Notes: generated by a model not told the origin, from the letters alone. Counted from the stretch's first letter, positions 1 through 5,765 are shown. The stretch is DNA of 6,188 nt from an uncultured Clostridium sp. (GCA_946575275.1 CAMNZV010000108.1:1-6188); one strand, 5' to 3'. Made by a program: numbers and translations.

Positions 1-71
1 TTTTTAACTTATATATCTGTTCAATTTTCAAAGACCAATTTTGTCTTTCTTAAGGGGTTCCCCTAAGCGAC
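1..71 (-). other. 5' leader of an rRNA operon (partial, runs off the left edge)
   Basis: Read on the minus strand, this stretch follows a strong promoter and contains the block TCTTTGAAAATTGAACAG (17-34). That block is typical of clostridial and bacillar pre-16S leaders and includes the boxA-like antitermination region. Two small hairpins precede it: a G4/C4 stem with a bulged A (49-67) and an AAGAC/GTCTT stem (31-35 with 43-47). The mature 16S gene is not in the window. It should begin within roughly a hundred bases beyond position 1. The identity as an rRNA leader is inferred from this recalled motif and the promoter; no rRNA sequence is visible. Confidence 0.7.
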
Positions 72-77
72 TTCCTT

Positions 78-106
78 ATCTTATCACCTTATATTTCACT
101 TGTCAA
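78..106 (-). promoter_or_regulatory. Strong rRNA operon promoter (sigma-A type)
   Basis: On the minus strand a perfect TTGACA -35 (101-106) is separated by exactly 17 bases from a TAAGAT -10 (78-83). The start would fall near 70-72, at the GTCGC stretch common just after rRNA promoters in this group. Upstream of the -35, positions 107-165 are almost pure A on this strand (runs of T on the plus strand), as expected for an UP element that binds the RNA polymerase alpha C-terminal domain. Confidence 0.75.
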
Positions 107-209
107 CACATTATTTGTTTTTTTTATTATTTTTTTAATTTATTTCTGTTATTTAGACTATATTGCCCTATTTTCCTTATATGCAATACTAATTATTACT
201 CTATCTTTA

Positions 210-238
210 ATTATATAAAATTTTCCTTTTAACTTCAA
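210..238 (-). promoter_or_regulatory. Possible second, upstream promoter of the rRNA operon
   Basis: On the minus strand TTGAAG (233-238) lies 17 bases from a perfect TATAAT (210-215). It is about 130 bases upstream of the main rRNA promoter and in the same direction. Tandem rRNA promoters are common in Firmicutes, but in DNA this AT-rich a chance -10 box is likely. Its -35 region overlaps the presumed -35 of the plus-strand crr promoter. Confidence 0.4.
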
Positions 239-255
239 ATTAACCATAGTATAAT
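227..255 (+). promoter_or_regulatory. Likely promoter of the EIIA gene
   Basis: A perfect TATAAT -10 (250-255) would start transcription near 262, giving a leader of about 90 bases before the ATG at 354. The matching -35 (TTTTAA, 227-232, 17-base spacing) is poor, so the promoter may be weak or need activation. The -10 is part of the perfect palindrome TATAATTATA (250-259), so a box on the other strand is also possible. Confidence 0.4.
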
Positions 256-261
256 TATATA

Positions 262-275
262 TGTAAACGATAATA
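262..275 (+). promoter_or_regulatory. cre box (CcpA operator) at the crr transcription start
   Basis: TGTAAACGATAATA matches the Bacillus/Clostridium catabolite-responsive element consensus TGWAANCGNTNWCA at 13 of 14 positions; the only miss is the penultimate C. It begins about 7 bases after the presumed -10 box and so covers the start site, a position where CcpA with HPr-Ser-P normally represses. CcpA control is an inference from motif and location. Confidence 0.6.
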
Positions 276-288
276 ATATATCACCATT

Positions 289-315
289 AGATTAATCATA
301 AATTTATTTTAATCT
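289..315 (+). repeat. Inverted repeat in the crr leader
   Basis: AGATTAA (289-295) pairs perfectly with TTAATCT (309-315). Between them lies the palindrome ATAAATTTAT (298-307), giving an imperfect hairpin in the untranslated leader before the ribosome binding site at 338. It is almost all A-U and could be chance. It does not resemble a recognised riboswitch. Confidence 0.3.
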
Positions 316-353
316 TATGCTTTTATTATTTATTTTGAAAGGATGATAATGTT

Positions 354-860
354 ATGTTTGGATTGTTTAAAAAGAAAATGAATACTCCTATTAAAAAAAA
401 CTTTTCTTTAGTATCCGTTGTAGACGGAACTATTATGCCACTATCTGAAGTTCCAGATCCAGTATTTGCTGAAAAAATGGCTGGTGATGGTGTTGCCATT
501 AATCCTACCAGTAATACTATCCTTGCACCTGCTGATGGAAAAGTTTCATTAATTTTTAAAACTAAGCATGCTTTTGCCATGACTTTAGATAATGGAGTTG
601 AAATACTTGTTCACATTGGATTAGATACAGTTTCTCTAAATGGTTATGGTTTTGAAGCATTAATTGATGAAGGTTCAACTGTAAAAGCTGGAACTCCAAT
701 AATAAAAATTGATTCTGATTTTATAATAAGTAAAGGTCTATCCTTAATAACTCCAATATTAATTACAAATACTGATATAACCTCTGATATATCTATAAAT
801 AGCCAATCTACTAATGTTATTGCAGGGGATACAAAAGTTATATCCTATACGGTAAAATAA
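354..860 (+). CDS. crr: PTS glucose-type EIIA component (stand-alone)
   Basis: This 168-residue cytoplasmic phosphocarrier takes phosphate from HPr and passes it to the EIIB domain of a glucose-family sugar permease. The whole chain is one EIIA-Glc (PTS_EIIA_1) domain with no EIIB or EIIC attached, matching the size of E. coli Crr. Both active-site histidines are present: H72 in TKHAFAMT and the phosphorylated H87 in VEILVHIGLDTV. The VDGTIMPLSEVPDPVFAEKM block near 23-42 and LAPADGKV near 57-64 are also typical. The ATG at 354 follows AAAGGA (338-343) with 10 bases between; earlier ATGs at 343 and 349 are out of frame. It appears monocistronic, between the cre-bearing promoter and the hairpin at 861-903. 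The partner permease is not in the window. The family is clear. The symbol could equally be an EIIA of a glucoside or GlcNAc system. Confidence 0.92.
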   Translation: MFGLFKKKMNTPIKKNFSLVSVVDGTIMPLSEVPDPVFAEKMAGDGVAINPTSNTILAPADGKVSLIFKTKHAFAMTLDNGVEILVHIGLDTVSLNGYGFEALIDEGSTVKAGTPIIKIDSDFIISKGLSLITPILITNTDITSDISINSQSTNVIAGDTKVISYTVK

Positions 861-903
861 TTAAGAAGCTGAATGCTTATATATTGAGTGTTCAGCTTCT
901 TAA
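861..903. terminator. Bidirectional terminator between crr and the GNAT gene
   Basis: A perfect 13-bp stem (861-873 with 891-903) encloses a 17-base loop that can extend the helix. It begins directly after the crr stop codon and ends 4 bases before the stop codon of the convergent GNAT gene. U-runs after it are only moderate on either strand, so its efficiency is uncertain, but placement between convergent genes supports shared use. Confidence 0.75.
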
Positions 904-907
904 CTAT

Positions 908-1846
908 TTAATTATTTACTTTATAAAATGTAATATGATCCCTCCACTTGCCATTAATATAAAGATAATCCTTATTAACTCCTAATTCGTTAAAACCACA
1001 TCTCTTTAAAAGATTTTTAGACTTTTCATTATCTATTAATGCAGATGCTTCTAATCTGTGTAATTTCAATTCATTAAAGCTATATTTAATAATTGCATTT
1101 AATGCTTCGTTCATATATCCTTTACCCTCATGTTCCCTATCTATTGAATATCCAACAATTGCACTTTTAAATATACCATATACTATATTAGATATTTTAA
1201 TTTTCCCAATTAACTCCTCATTTAGAAATATTCCGAAGTCTAACATATTCCCATTTAAAAATTGTCTATAGTCTTCTGTTAATATATTCTTTTGTATAGC
1301 CTCTGTATAAAACACATTTTCCCTTAAAGGTTCAAACTTCTCTAAATGTTTTTTATTTTTTTTATAATAATTCAGCATTTTTTCTGAATCTGCTGGTGTT
1401 AAAATTCTTAGTACTAAATTATCTGTTTTTATTCTTTCAAATTCTATACTATTTCTTTGAAAAAAATCACATTTATTAATTCCCATTATTAATTCATTGT
1501 ATACTTCTCCTTGATTATATATATTATTTGAAATAACACCCTCTAAAGTGCAACCTATATTTAGAAATGGTAGTGTACTTATCTTTTCACATATATAAAT
1601 ATTTATCTTCTTTATTTGCATATCATTAAAAAAAGTATTAATTAATAATCTCAAAACTTCTTCCTGTAGCTCTATATTATTCCTGTAAAAATTAAATTTT
1701 AAACTGCAACTTTTATTCTCAACATTTACTTCAAATATATATACTCTTCCTATGGTTATTTTACTTGAATCCCTTATAATGTACTCACTTTTATCATTAG
1801 CATCTATTGTAATACTTACCCTTCCTTCCAAACAAATCCCCTTCAC
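908..1846 (-). CDS. GNAT-family N-acetyltransferase (RimJ/RimL-like) with a degenerate N-terminal GNAT-like domain
   Basis: The protein has 312 residues. Residues 137-312 form a complete acetyltransferase domain of the ribosomal-protein alanine acetyltransferase type: LVLRILTPADSEKM near 144-157, the acetyl-CoA pyrophosphate loop REHEGKGYMNEAL (237-249), then IDNEKSKNLLKRCGF (271-285) and a closing NGKWRDHITFY. Such enzymes move acetyl from acetyl-CoA to an amino group; the substrate here is unknown. Residues 1-130 look like a second, worn GNAT fold: a segment ending LNIGCTLEGVISNNIYNQGEVYNEL (split at 95-119) mimics the usual C-terminal part of the domain, but no acetyl-CoA loop is seen. The start is GTG at 1846, overlapping the tcdA TGA by 3 bases (GTGA), so translation is probably coupled. 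TTG at 1831, six bases after AAGGGG, is an alternative start that would shorten the protein by five residues. Transcription is likely from the tcdA promoter. Confidence 0.85.
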   Translation of the reverse strand: MKGICLEGRVSITIDANDKSEYIIRDSSKITIGRVYIFEVNVENKSCSLKFNFYRNNIELQEEVLRLLINTFFNDMQIKKINIYICEKISTLPFLNIGCTLEGVISNNIYNQGEVYNELIMGINKCDFFQRNSIEFERIKTDNLVLRILTPADSEKMLNYYKKNKKHLEKFEPLRENVFYTEAIQKNILTEDYRQFLNGNMLDFGIFLNEELIGKIKISNIVYGIFKSAIVGYSIDREHEGKGYMNEALNAIIKYSFNELKLHRLEASALIDNEKSKNLLKRCGFNELGVNKDYLYINGKWRDHITFYKVNN

Positions 1847-2604
1847 TTTCTATCAAATACAATGTCCTTTATTACCTCTCCACCAATAATCATACCTGCA
1901 ACTGGTGGCACAAATGACATACTTCCAGGTATCTGTCTTCTAATTGTACATTTTTTTGTTCCACCTGTGCATACACATCCATTTTTACAAGTTGCAATAT
2001 CTTCTGTATTAGGTTTAGTTGGTATTTCTTCAGAGTATAAAACTTTTAGATTTTTTATCCCTCTTTTTCTTAATTCATATCTCATTACCTTTGCAAGAGG
2101 ACATACCTTTGTATCATATATATCTGCAATTTTAAATTGTGTTGGATCAAACTTATTTCCTGTTCCCATGCAACTTATAATTTTTTTATGCCTTTCTGTG
2201 CAATATTCAATTAATGCTATTTTTGCTGAAACTGTATCAATTGCATCAATTACATAATCATAATTTTCTCCTATTATTTCTGAAATATTATCTTTAGTTA
2301 TAAAAACTTCATTTGTAATTACATTACAATTTTTATTTATACTTAAAATCCTATCCTTCATTACTTCTACTTTAGATTTACCTATTGTATCTGTAACTGC
2401 ATGCACTTGCCTGTTTAAGTTAGTTAAACATACAGTGTCATCATCAACTAATGCAATAGTTCCAATGCCTGAACGTGCTAATGCTTCTACTGTATAACTC
2501 CCTACACCTCCTACTCCTAACACAATTACCTTACTATTTTTTAATTTATTTAATCCTTCTTTTCCTATTAATAATTCTGTTCTTGAAAAAGGATGCTGTA
2601 ACAT
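1843..2604 (-). CDS. tcdA: tRNA threonylcarbamoyladenosine dehydratase, ThiF/MoeB/HesA (E1-like) family
   Basis: TcdA (CsdL/YgdL) uses ATP to convert t6A at position 37 of ANN-decoding tRNAs into its cyclic form ct6A. The 253-residue chain starts with the subfamily signature FSRTELLIG, followed by the Rossmann nucleotide loop GVGGVG (30-35), the acidic VDDD (53-56), NLNRQ (62-66), GKSK (75-78) and DAIDTVSAK (120-128). The C-terminal IPGSMSFVPPVAGMIIGGEV is the typical TcdA end. It lacks the C-terminal rhodanese of MoeB/ThiF relatives, which favours TcdA. C206, C210, C212 and C219 form a cysteine cluster just before that end. The ATG at 2604 is chosen because GGGAG lies 8 bases upstream; the in-frame TTG at 2610 is only 2 bases from it. 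It is the first gene of a pair with the GNAT gene and is divergent from the CPBP gene. Confidence 0.9.
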   Translation of the reverse strand: MLQHPFSRTELLIGKEGLNKLKNSKVIVLGVGGVGSYTVEALARSGIGTIALVDDDTVCLTNLNRQVHAVTDTIGKSKVEVMKDRILSINKNCNVITNEVFITKDNISEIIGENYDYVIDAIDTVSAKIALIEYCTERHKKIISCMGTGNKFDPTQFKIADIYDTKVCPLAKVMRYELRKRGIKNLKVLYSEEIPTKPNTEDIATCKNGCVCTGGTKKCTIRRQIPGSMSFVPPVAGMIIGGEVIKDIVFDRK

Positions 2605-2636
2605 ATTCAAATCTCCCTTTCTTTGGTTTTATTCTT

Positions 2637-2665
2637 ATTTTATTTTATTATTTTTATAATAACAA
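2637..2665 (-). promoter_or_regulatory. Candidate promoter of tcdA-GNAT
   Basis: On the minus strand TTGTTA (2660-2665), a 17-base spacer and TAAAAT (2637-2642) would start transcription near 2630, about 26 bases before the tcdA ATG. The -35 has the same sequence and spacing as the dltD promoter. The surrounding DNA is nearly all A/T, so chance matches are a concern. Confidence 0.4.
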
Positions 2666-2673
2666 GTAATAAC
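2657..2673. repeat. Direct heptamer repeat over the tcdA -35
   Basis: TAATAAC occurs at 2657-2663 and again at 2667-2673, 10 bases apart start to start, or about one helical turn. The first copy overlaps the candidate -35 of tcdA. This could be a regulator site on one face of the DNA, or simple AT-rich chance. Confidence 0.3.
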
Positions 2674-2686
2674 TTTAACTTTTCTC

Positions 2687-2715
2687 TATTAAAATATTAT
2701 TAGTTTAGATATAAT
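2687..2715 (+). promoter_or_regulatory. Candidate promoter of the CPBP-mtnN pair
   Basis: A perfect TATAAT (2710-2715) lies 20 bases before the GGAGG of the CPBP gene, placing the start near 2722. The -35 at 17-base spacing (TATTAA, 2687-2692) is poor. Support is mainly the -10 box and its position. Confidence 0.35.
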
Positions 2716-2744
2716 TATTAATATATATTTTTTTGGAGGTTCAT

Positions 2745-3611
2745 ATGTTAGGTTATAAAAACAGAATTTTAAATCCTTTGATGGATATAGAAAATGAAAG
2801 CATAGATTTCAAAATGGGTTTCTTCAAAGCCATTCTTGTGTTTATTCTTTGGAGTGTTTGGGATATAGTATTTAATTATTCAATATCATTGTCCTTTTAT
2901 CAAGAATATTTACTTTCTCATTATTATATAGTTGGTTTCCTTCAGATAATATCTATACCAATAGTTATTATAATTTTCAGTAATACCTTTGGAAATTTAA
3001 CTTGGAGTAAAAACACTTATAATAAGGTCAAGTCAAATAATTTAATATATTTAGCACTGGTTGTTATTGCATTTAGGTTAATATACGATGCATATATTTC
3101 TCCAATTGTATCCCTAATACCACTAGGTGAAGTTTTAACTAATTATGAAAATTTGACACAAAACTATCCAGCTGTTTTAATTTCATCATTAGTCACAAGT
3201 ATTACATATGCACCAATTGTTGAAGAAATAATATGCCGAGGTATTGTTTTAAATGGACTATTAAAGAAATTCTCACCAGGAGTTTCTATTGTAGTATCCT
3301 CACTGCTATTTGCTATAATGCATGGAAATATACATCAAGGAATAAATGCATTTCTGTTAGCTCTATTTTTAGGATATATTTTTTATAGAACCAAATCCAT
3401 AATTTTGTGTATATTTACTCACTTTTTTAATAATGCTTTTGTTACCTTAGCTATAATACCTCAAAGTATTATAGCTGCAATAATTACGGACCCTACACTG
3501 CTTCTTATAGTAAATGTATTTTTATATACTGCTATTTTTATACCAATAGCTATATTCTTATATAAGAAATTTGAATTTAATTATGAAGAACTTTTTATTA
3601 AAATAAAATAA
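2745..3611 (+). CDS. CPBP-family intramembrane metalloprotease (CAAX/Abi type)
   Basis: This 288-residue multi-pass membrane protein has all the conserved motifs of the CPBP glutamic/metallo protease family: EEIICR (E160, E161, R165), FAIMH (H193) and HFFNN (H226, N230). These residues form the intramembrane active site, as in Rce1. Hydrophobic segments are visible near 29-48, 61-80, 101-119, 140-157, 182-212, 215-250 and 254-272, so about eight helices; the termini are charged. Bacterial members are linked to bacteriocin self-immunity, peptide maturation or anti-sigma processing, but the substrate cannot be deduced here and no bacteriocin-like small gene is adjacent. The ATG at 2745 is five bases after GGAGG; the in-frame TTG at 2733 overlaps that Shine-Dalgarno sequence and is rejected. 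The stop is 14 bases before mtnN, so the two genes are almost certainly co-transcribed. Confidence 0.88.
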   Translation: MLGYKNRILNPLMDIENESIDFKMGFFKAILVFILWSVWDIVFNYSISLSFYQEYLLSHYYIVGFLQIISIPIVIIIFSNTFGNLTWSKNTYNKVKSNNLIYLALVVIAFRLIYDAYISPIVSLIPLGEVLTNYENLTQNYPAVLISSLVTSITYAPIVEEIICRGIVLNGLLKKFSPGVSIVVSSLLFAIMHGNIHQGINAFLLALFLGYIFYRTKSIILCIFTHFFNNAFVTLAIIPQSIIAAIITDPTLLLIVNVFLYTAIFIPIAIFLYKKFEFNYEELFIKIK

Positions 3612-3625
3612 CAAGGAGAATTAAT

Positions 3626-4318
3626 ATGAACATAGGAATAATTGCCGCAATGAGCGAAGAACTTGAACCACTTTTAAAGGATATGAAACTTATTTCAAAA
3701 GAAACAATTGCAAGTGTAACCTTTAATAAAGGTATATTATTAGGAAAGGAAATTGTTGCTGTTGTATGTGGAATTGGTAAGGTTAATGCTGCTATTTGTA
3801 CACAGCTTCTTATATCAAAATACAATATAGACAAAATTATTAATGTTGGTGTTGCAGGAGGCGTAAATAAAGAAATTTACCCAGGAGATATAGTTATAGC
3901 AGACAATCTTCTTGAACACGATTTTGATTGTTCAGTTTTTGGCGATCCTCTTGGACAAATCCCAAGAATGGACACCTTTGATTTTAGATGTGATAAGGAC
4001 TTAGTTTCATTAGCTGAAAATTCTTGTAATAAGATTGATAACATTAAATCATATACAGGACGAATAGTATCAGGGGACCAATTTATTGCAAGCATGGAAA
4101 AGGTACAATTTTTAGATAAGGAATTTACAGCCCTAGCCTGTGAAATGGAGGGCGCAAGTATTGCACACGTATGTTATTCTAATAAAATTCCCTTTGTTGT
4201 AATAAGATCTATTTCAGATAATGCAAACAATGGGGCACATGTAGATTTTGAAAAATTTACTCCTATAGCTGTAAAGAATTCAACTACTATATTAAAAGAC
4301 ATGATAGTATCTTTATAA
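3626..4318 (+). CDS. mtnN: 5'-methylthioadenosine/S-adenosylhomocysteine nucleosidase
   Basis: MtnN (Pfs) is a cytoplasmic enzyme that cleaves adenine from 5'-methylthioadenosine and S-adenosylhomocysteine. It clears these inhibitory by-products and supplies S-ribosylhomocysteine to LuxS where that is present. The 230-residue length is normal for the family. Key residues are in place: E12 in IIAAMSEELEPL, the GVAGG loop (75-79), the FGDPLGQIPRM segment (105-115), SGDQF (149-153), the substrate-binding M174/E175 in CEMEG, and the catalytic acid D198 in SISDNA. The ATG at 3626 is seven bases after AAGGAG (3613-3618). It is second in a pair after the CPBP protease gene and ends at the hairpin 4322-4360. 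No SAM or SAH riboswitch is seen upstream; neither luxS nor other methyl-cycle genes are in the window. Confidence 0.95.
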   Translation: MNIGIIAAMSEELEPLLKDMKLISKETIASVTFNKGILLGKEIVAVVCGIGKVNAAICTQLLISKYNIDKIINVGVAGGVNKEIYPGDIVIADNLLEHDFDCSVFGDPLGQIPRMDTFDFRCDKDLVSLAENSCNKIDNIKSYTGRIVSGDQFIASMEKVQFLDKEFTALACEMEGASIAHVCYSNKIPFVVIRSISDNANNGAHVDFEKFTPIAVKNSTTILKDMIVSL

Positions 4319-4321
4319 AAA

Positions 4322-4360
4322 AAATATACAATTACTACTTTGTGTAGTAATTGTATATTT
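4322..4360. terminator. Bidirectional terminator shared by mtnN and dltD
   Basis: A perfect 17-bp stem (4322-4338 with 4344-4360) with a TTTGT loop lies between the convergent genes. In the dltD direction it is followed by eight U residues (A-run 4317-4324 on the plus strand), a classic intrinsic terminator. In the mtnN direction the U-run is weaker. The right arm and part of the left arm lie inside dltD: its stop codon is 4335-4337 and its last eight sense codons reach 4361. Confidence 0.9.
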
Positions 4361-5522
4361 CTTTATCAATTCTTAGCCATCCTCTCCAACCTAAATGCAT
4401 AGAATCATACATAAAATATGGTGTATATTCTTCTGTTGATAAATTTAGTACATCAAAGCCTTTTTCTTCTGCCATCTTTTGAACCTTTTCATAAAAAGCA
4501 TCCCTTTTATGCTTTGTTAATCCTGTATAGTCATACCATAAACCGTTTGTGGGCAATAATACTATATATGGTCTTATTTTAAGATCATCACAAGTATCAA
4601 GGTACAACTCATAATCCTCATATTCTTTAGAATTTAACAAGTCCACATTTTTGTCACAATCTTTATACATATCTAAGTTATCCTTGATGTTTTTATCATA
4701 AAAATCATTATACATCATAAACTTATTATTAGAGACACATTTCTCACCTTCACCTGTAGCCTTCTTATAAGCAGCATCCCAATCAATTGTATTTATAGTT
4801 TCCTGACTTTCATTTGGGAGTTTTTTTAGCTCATTATATAACATTCCCTTATCCTTAAGAGTTACCGAACCATTCCTTAAAACATAGTATGGTGTTAAAA
4901 GACCCTTAATTAAGTTGTTTCCAATATTCTTTTCTGTATAAAGTTTTGCATATAAATATTCTTCTTTGTATTCCTCTGAATCATATAATAATTCTTGCAT
5001 ACGCCTTGCATATTTATATTTGTTTATTTCACTAATATCTTTATTTTTTAGATATGCATAAAATTGAACCGGTGAAAATGTTGCCTGAAAGTTATTATTT
5101 TCAAGACCATTAGCTTTAGCAAACCATTGTAATGATAGCAATAACACGATATTTTTATTCCCCTTTGAAAATCCACCAAGTATTGATGAATGGGCTAAAG
5201 TTTGCACATTAGGTCTTCCTACTGTTGATATAGTATAATTAAAACCATGAATTGGATAAAACTCTGACACTACTTCTGGGACCTTTATTGCAAGCTCTGA
5301 TGACCCTTGAACCAATATATCACCGCTTCCAATTGCTTCCTCTTGAAATTCAATTCCTTTATCCTTAACAATATTTCCAGCTTGATTTTTTAAAATAGAT
5401 ATTTCTTTTGTATCAAAATAAAAATCTATCTTTTTTTCTAAGAATAAGTTTAATAGCTGTACAAATAAGCACATAATAATTATTGGCATTATTATACAAA
5501 TTAACCTTTTTATCTTTTTCAT
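4335..5522 (-). CDS. dltD: DltD, D-alanyl transfer protein of teichoic acid D-alanylation
   Basis: DltD acts on the outer face of the membrane in the Dlt pathway, which adds D-alanine esters to (lipo)teichoic acids and lowers negative surface charge. This 395-residue chain has one N-terminal membrane anchor (about 5-27) and then an extracytoplasmic SGNH-hydrolase-like domain. The nucleophile motif QGSSEL (72-77) and the distal catalytic pair D373/H376 in DSMHLGWRGW are both visible. PTNGLWYDYTG near 324-334 is also typical. The ATG at 5522 is seven bases after GAGG (complement of 5530-5533). Unusually, dltC is not directly upstream: the 243 bases before dltD hold only a promoter and another gene's terminator. 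With its own promoter and terminator, dltD looks like a single-gene unit. dltA, dltB and dltC, which it needs, must lie elsewhere if present. The family assignment is firm. Confidence 0.92.
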   Translation of the reverse strand: MKKIKRLICIIMPIIIMCLFVQLLNLFLEKKIDFYFDTKEISILKNQAGNIVKDKGIEFQEEAIGSGDILVQGSSELAIKVPEVVSEFYPIHGFNYTISTVGRPNVQTLAHSSILGGFSKGNKNIVLLLSLQWFAKANGLENNNFQATFSPVQFYAYLKNKDISEINKYKYARRMQELLYDSEEYKEEYLYAKLYTEKNIGNNLIKGLLTPYYVLRNGSVTLKDKGMLYNELKKLPNESQETINTIDWDAAYKKATGEGEKCVSNNKFMMYNDFYDKNIKDNLDMYKDCDKNVDLLNSKEYEDYELYLDTCDDLKIRPYIVLLPTNGLWYDYTGLTKHKRDAFYEKVQKMAEEKGFDVLNLSTEEYTPYFMYDSMHLGWRGWLRIDKEIYNYYTK

Positions 5523-5556
5523 AGTATTGCCTCACATCTATATTTTACTTATGCTT

Positions 5557-5585
5557 ATTATATTGCTTTTTGCTTTTTTTAACAA
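5557..5585 (-). promoter_or_regulatory. dltD promoter
   Basis: On the minus strand TTGTTA (5580-5585) is followed after 17 bases by a perfect TATAAT (5557-5562), placing the start near 5550 with a leader of about 28 bases before the ATG. It lies downstream of the terminator at 5639-5664, so dltD does not depend on read-through from the DUF1015 gene. Confidence 0.65.
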
Positions 5586-5638
5586 TATGGATATATTTCT
5601 TTTTAATTAATATTAATTGAAAAAATCTAACTTTGAAG

Positions 5639-5664
5639 AAAAAAAGAGCAGTCTGGTACTGCTC
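5639..5664 (-). terminator. Intrinsic terminator of the DUF1015 gene
   Basis: On the minus strand GAGCAGT pairs perfectly with ACTGCTC (5658-5664 with 5646-5652) around a 5-base loop and is followed by seven U residues (complement of A-run 5639-5645). It lies about 100 bases past the stop codon of the upstream gene. The intervening stretch 5665-5765 contains no gene I can support. Confidence 0.85.
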
Positions 5665-5765
5665 AATTTGCTCTTAAGCCTTGAATCTCAATACCTTTCT
5701 GCTCTTCTTTTCTTAATTCTGTTCAATTTTTGTTTTTCTTGAGTAATCTTTTTTAATGTGTAGGA

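Noticed and set aside
41..232. Plus-strand open frame of 63 codons
   Set aside because: It lies over the rRNA leader and promoter, is dominated by Phe/Tyr/Ile from T-runs, lacks a good Shine-Dalgarno sequence and resembles no known protein.
326..580. Minus-strand open frame of 84 codons opposite crr
   Set aside because: It is antisense to the well-conserved EIIA coding sequence and has no family signature.
1862..2257. Plus-strand open frame of 131 codons inside tcdA
   Set aside because: It is the mirror of the conserved TcdA frame; the protein motifs are all on the minus strand.
2475..2669. Plus-strand hydrophobic 64-codon open frame that could be a small membrane peptide or bacteriocin
   Set aside because: It overlaps the 5' end of tcdA in antisense and its Leu/Phe/Tyr content follows from T-rich DNA; there is no ribosome binding site of note.
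2605..2744. Possible SAM/SAH riboswitch or T-box before the CPBP-mtnN pair
   Set aside because: The 140-base spacer is almost all A/T with no multi-stem structure or conserved motif, and the likely leader is only about 23 bases long.
3598..4095. Two minus-strand open frames opposite mtnN
   Set aside because: Both are antisense shadows of a complete, motif-perfect nucleosidase gene.
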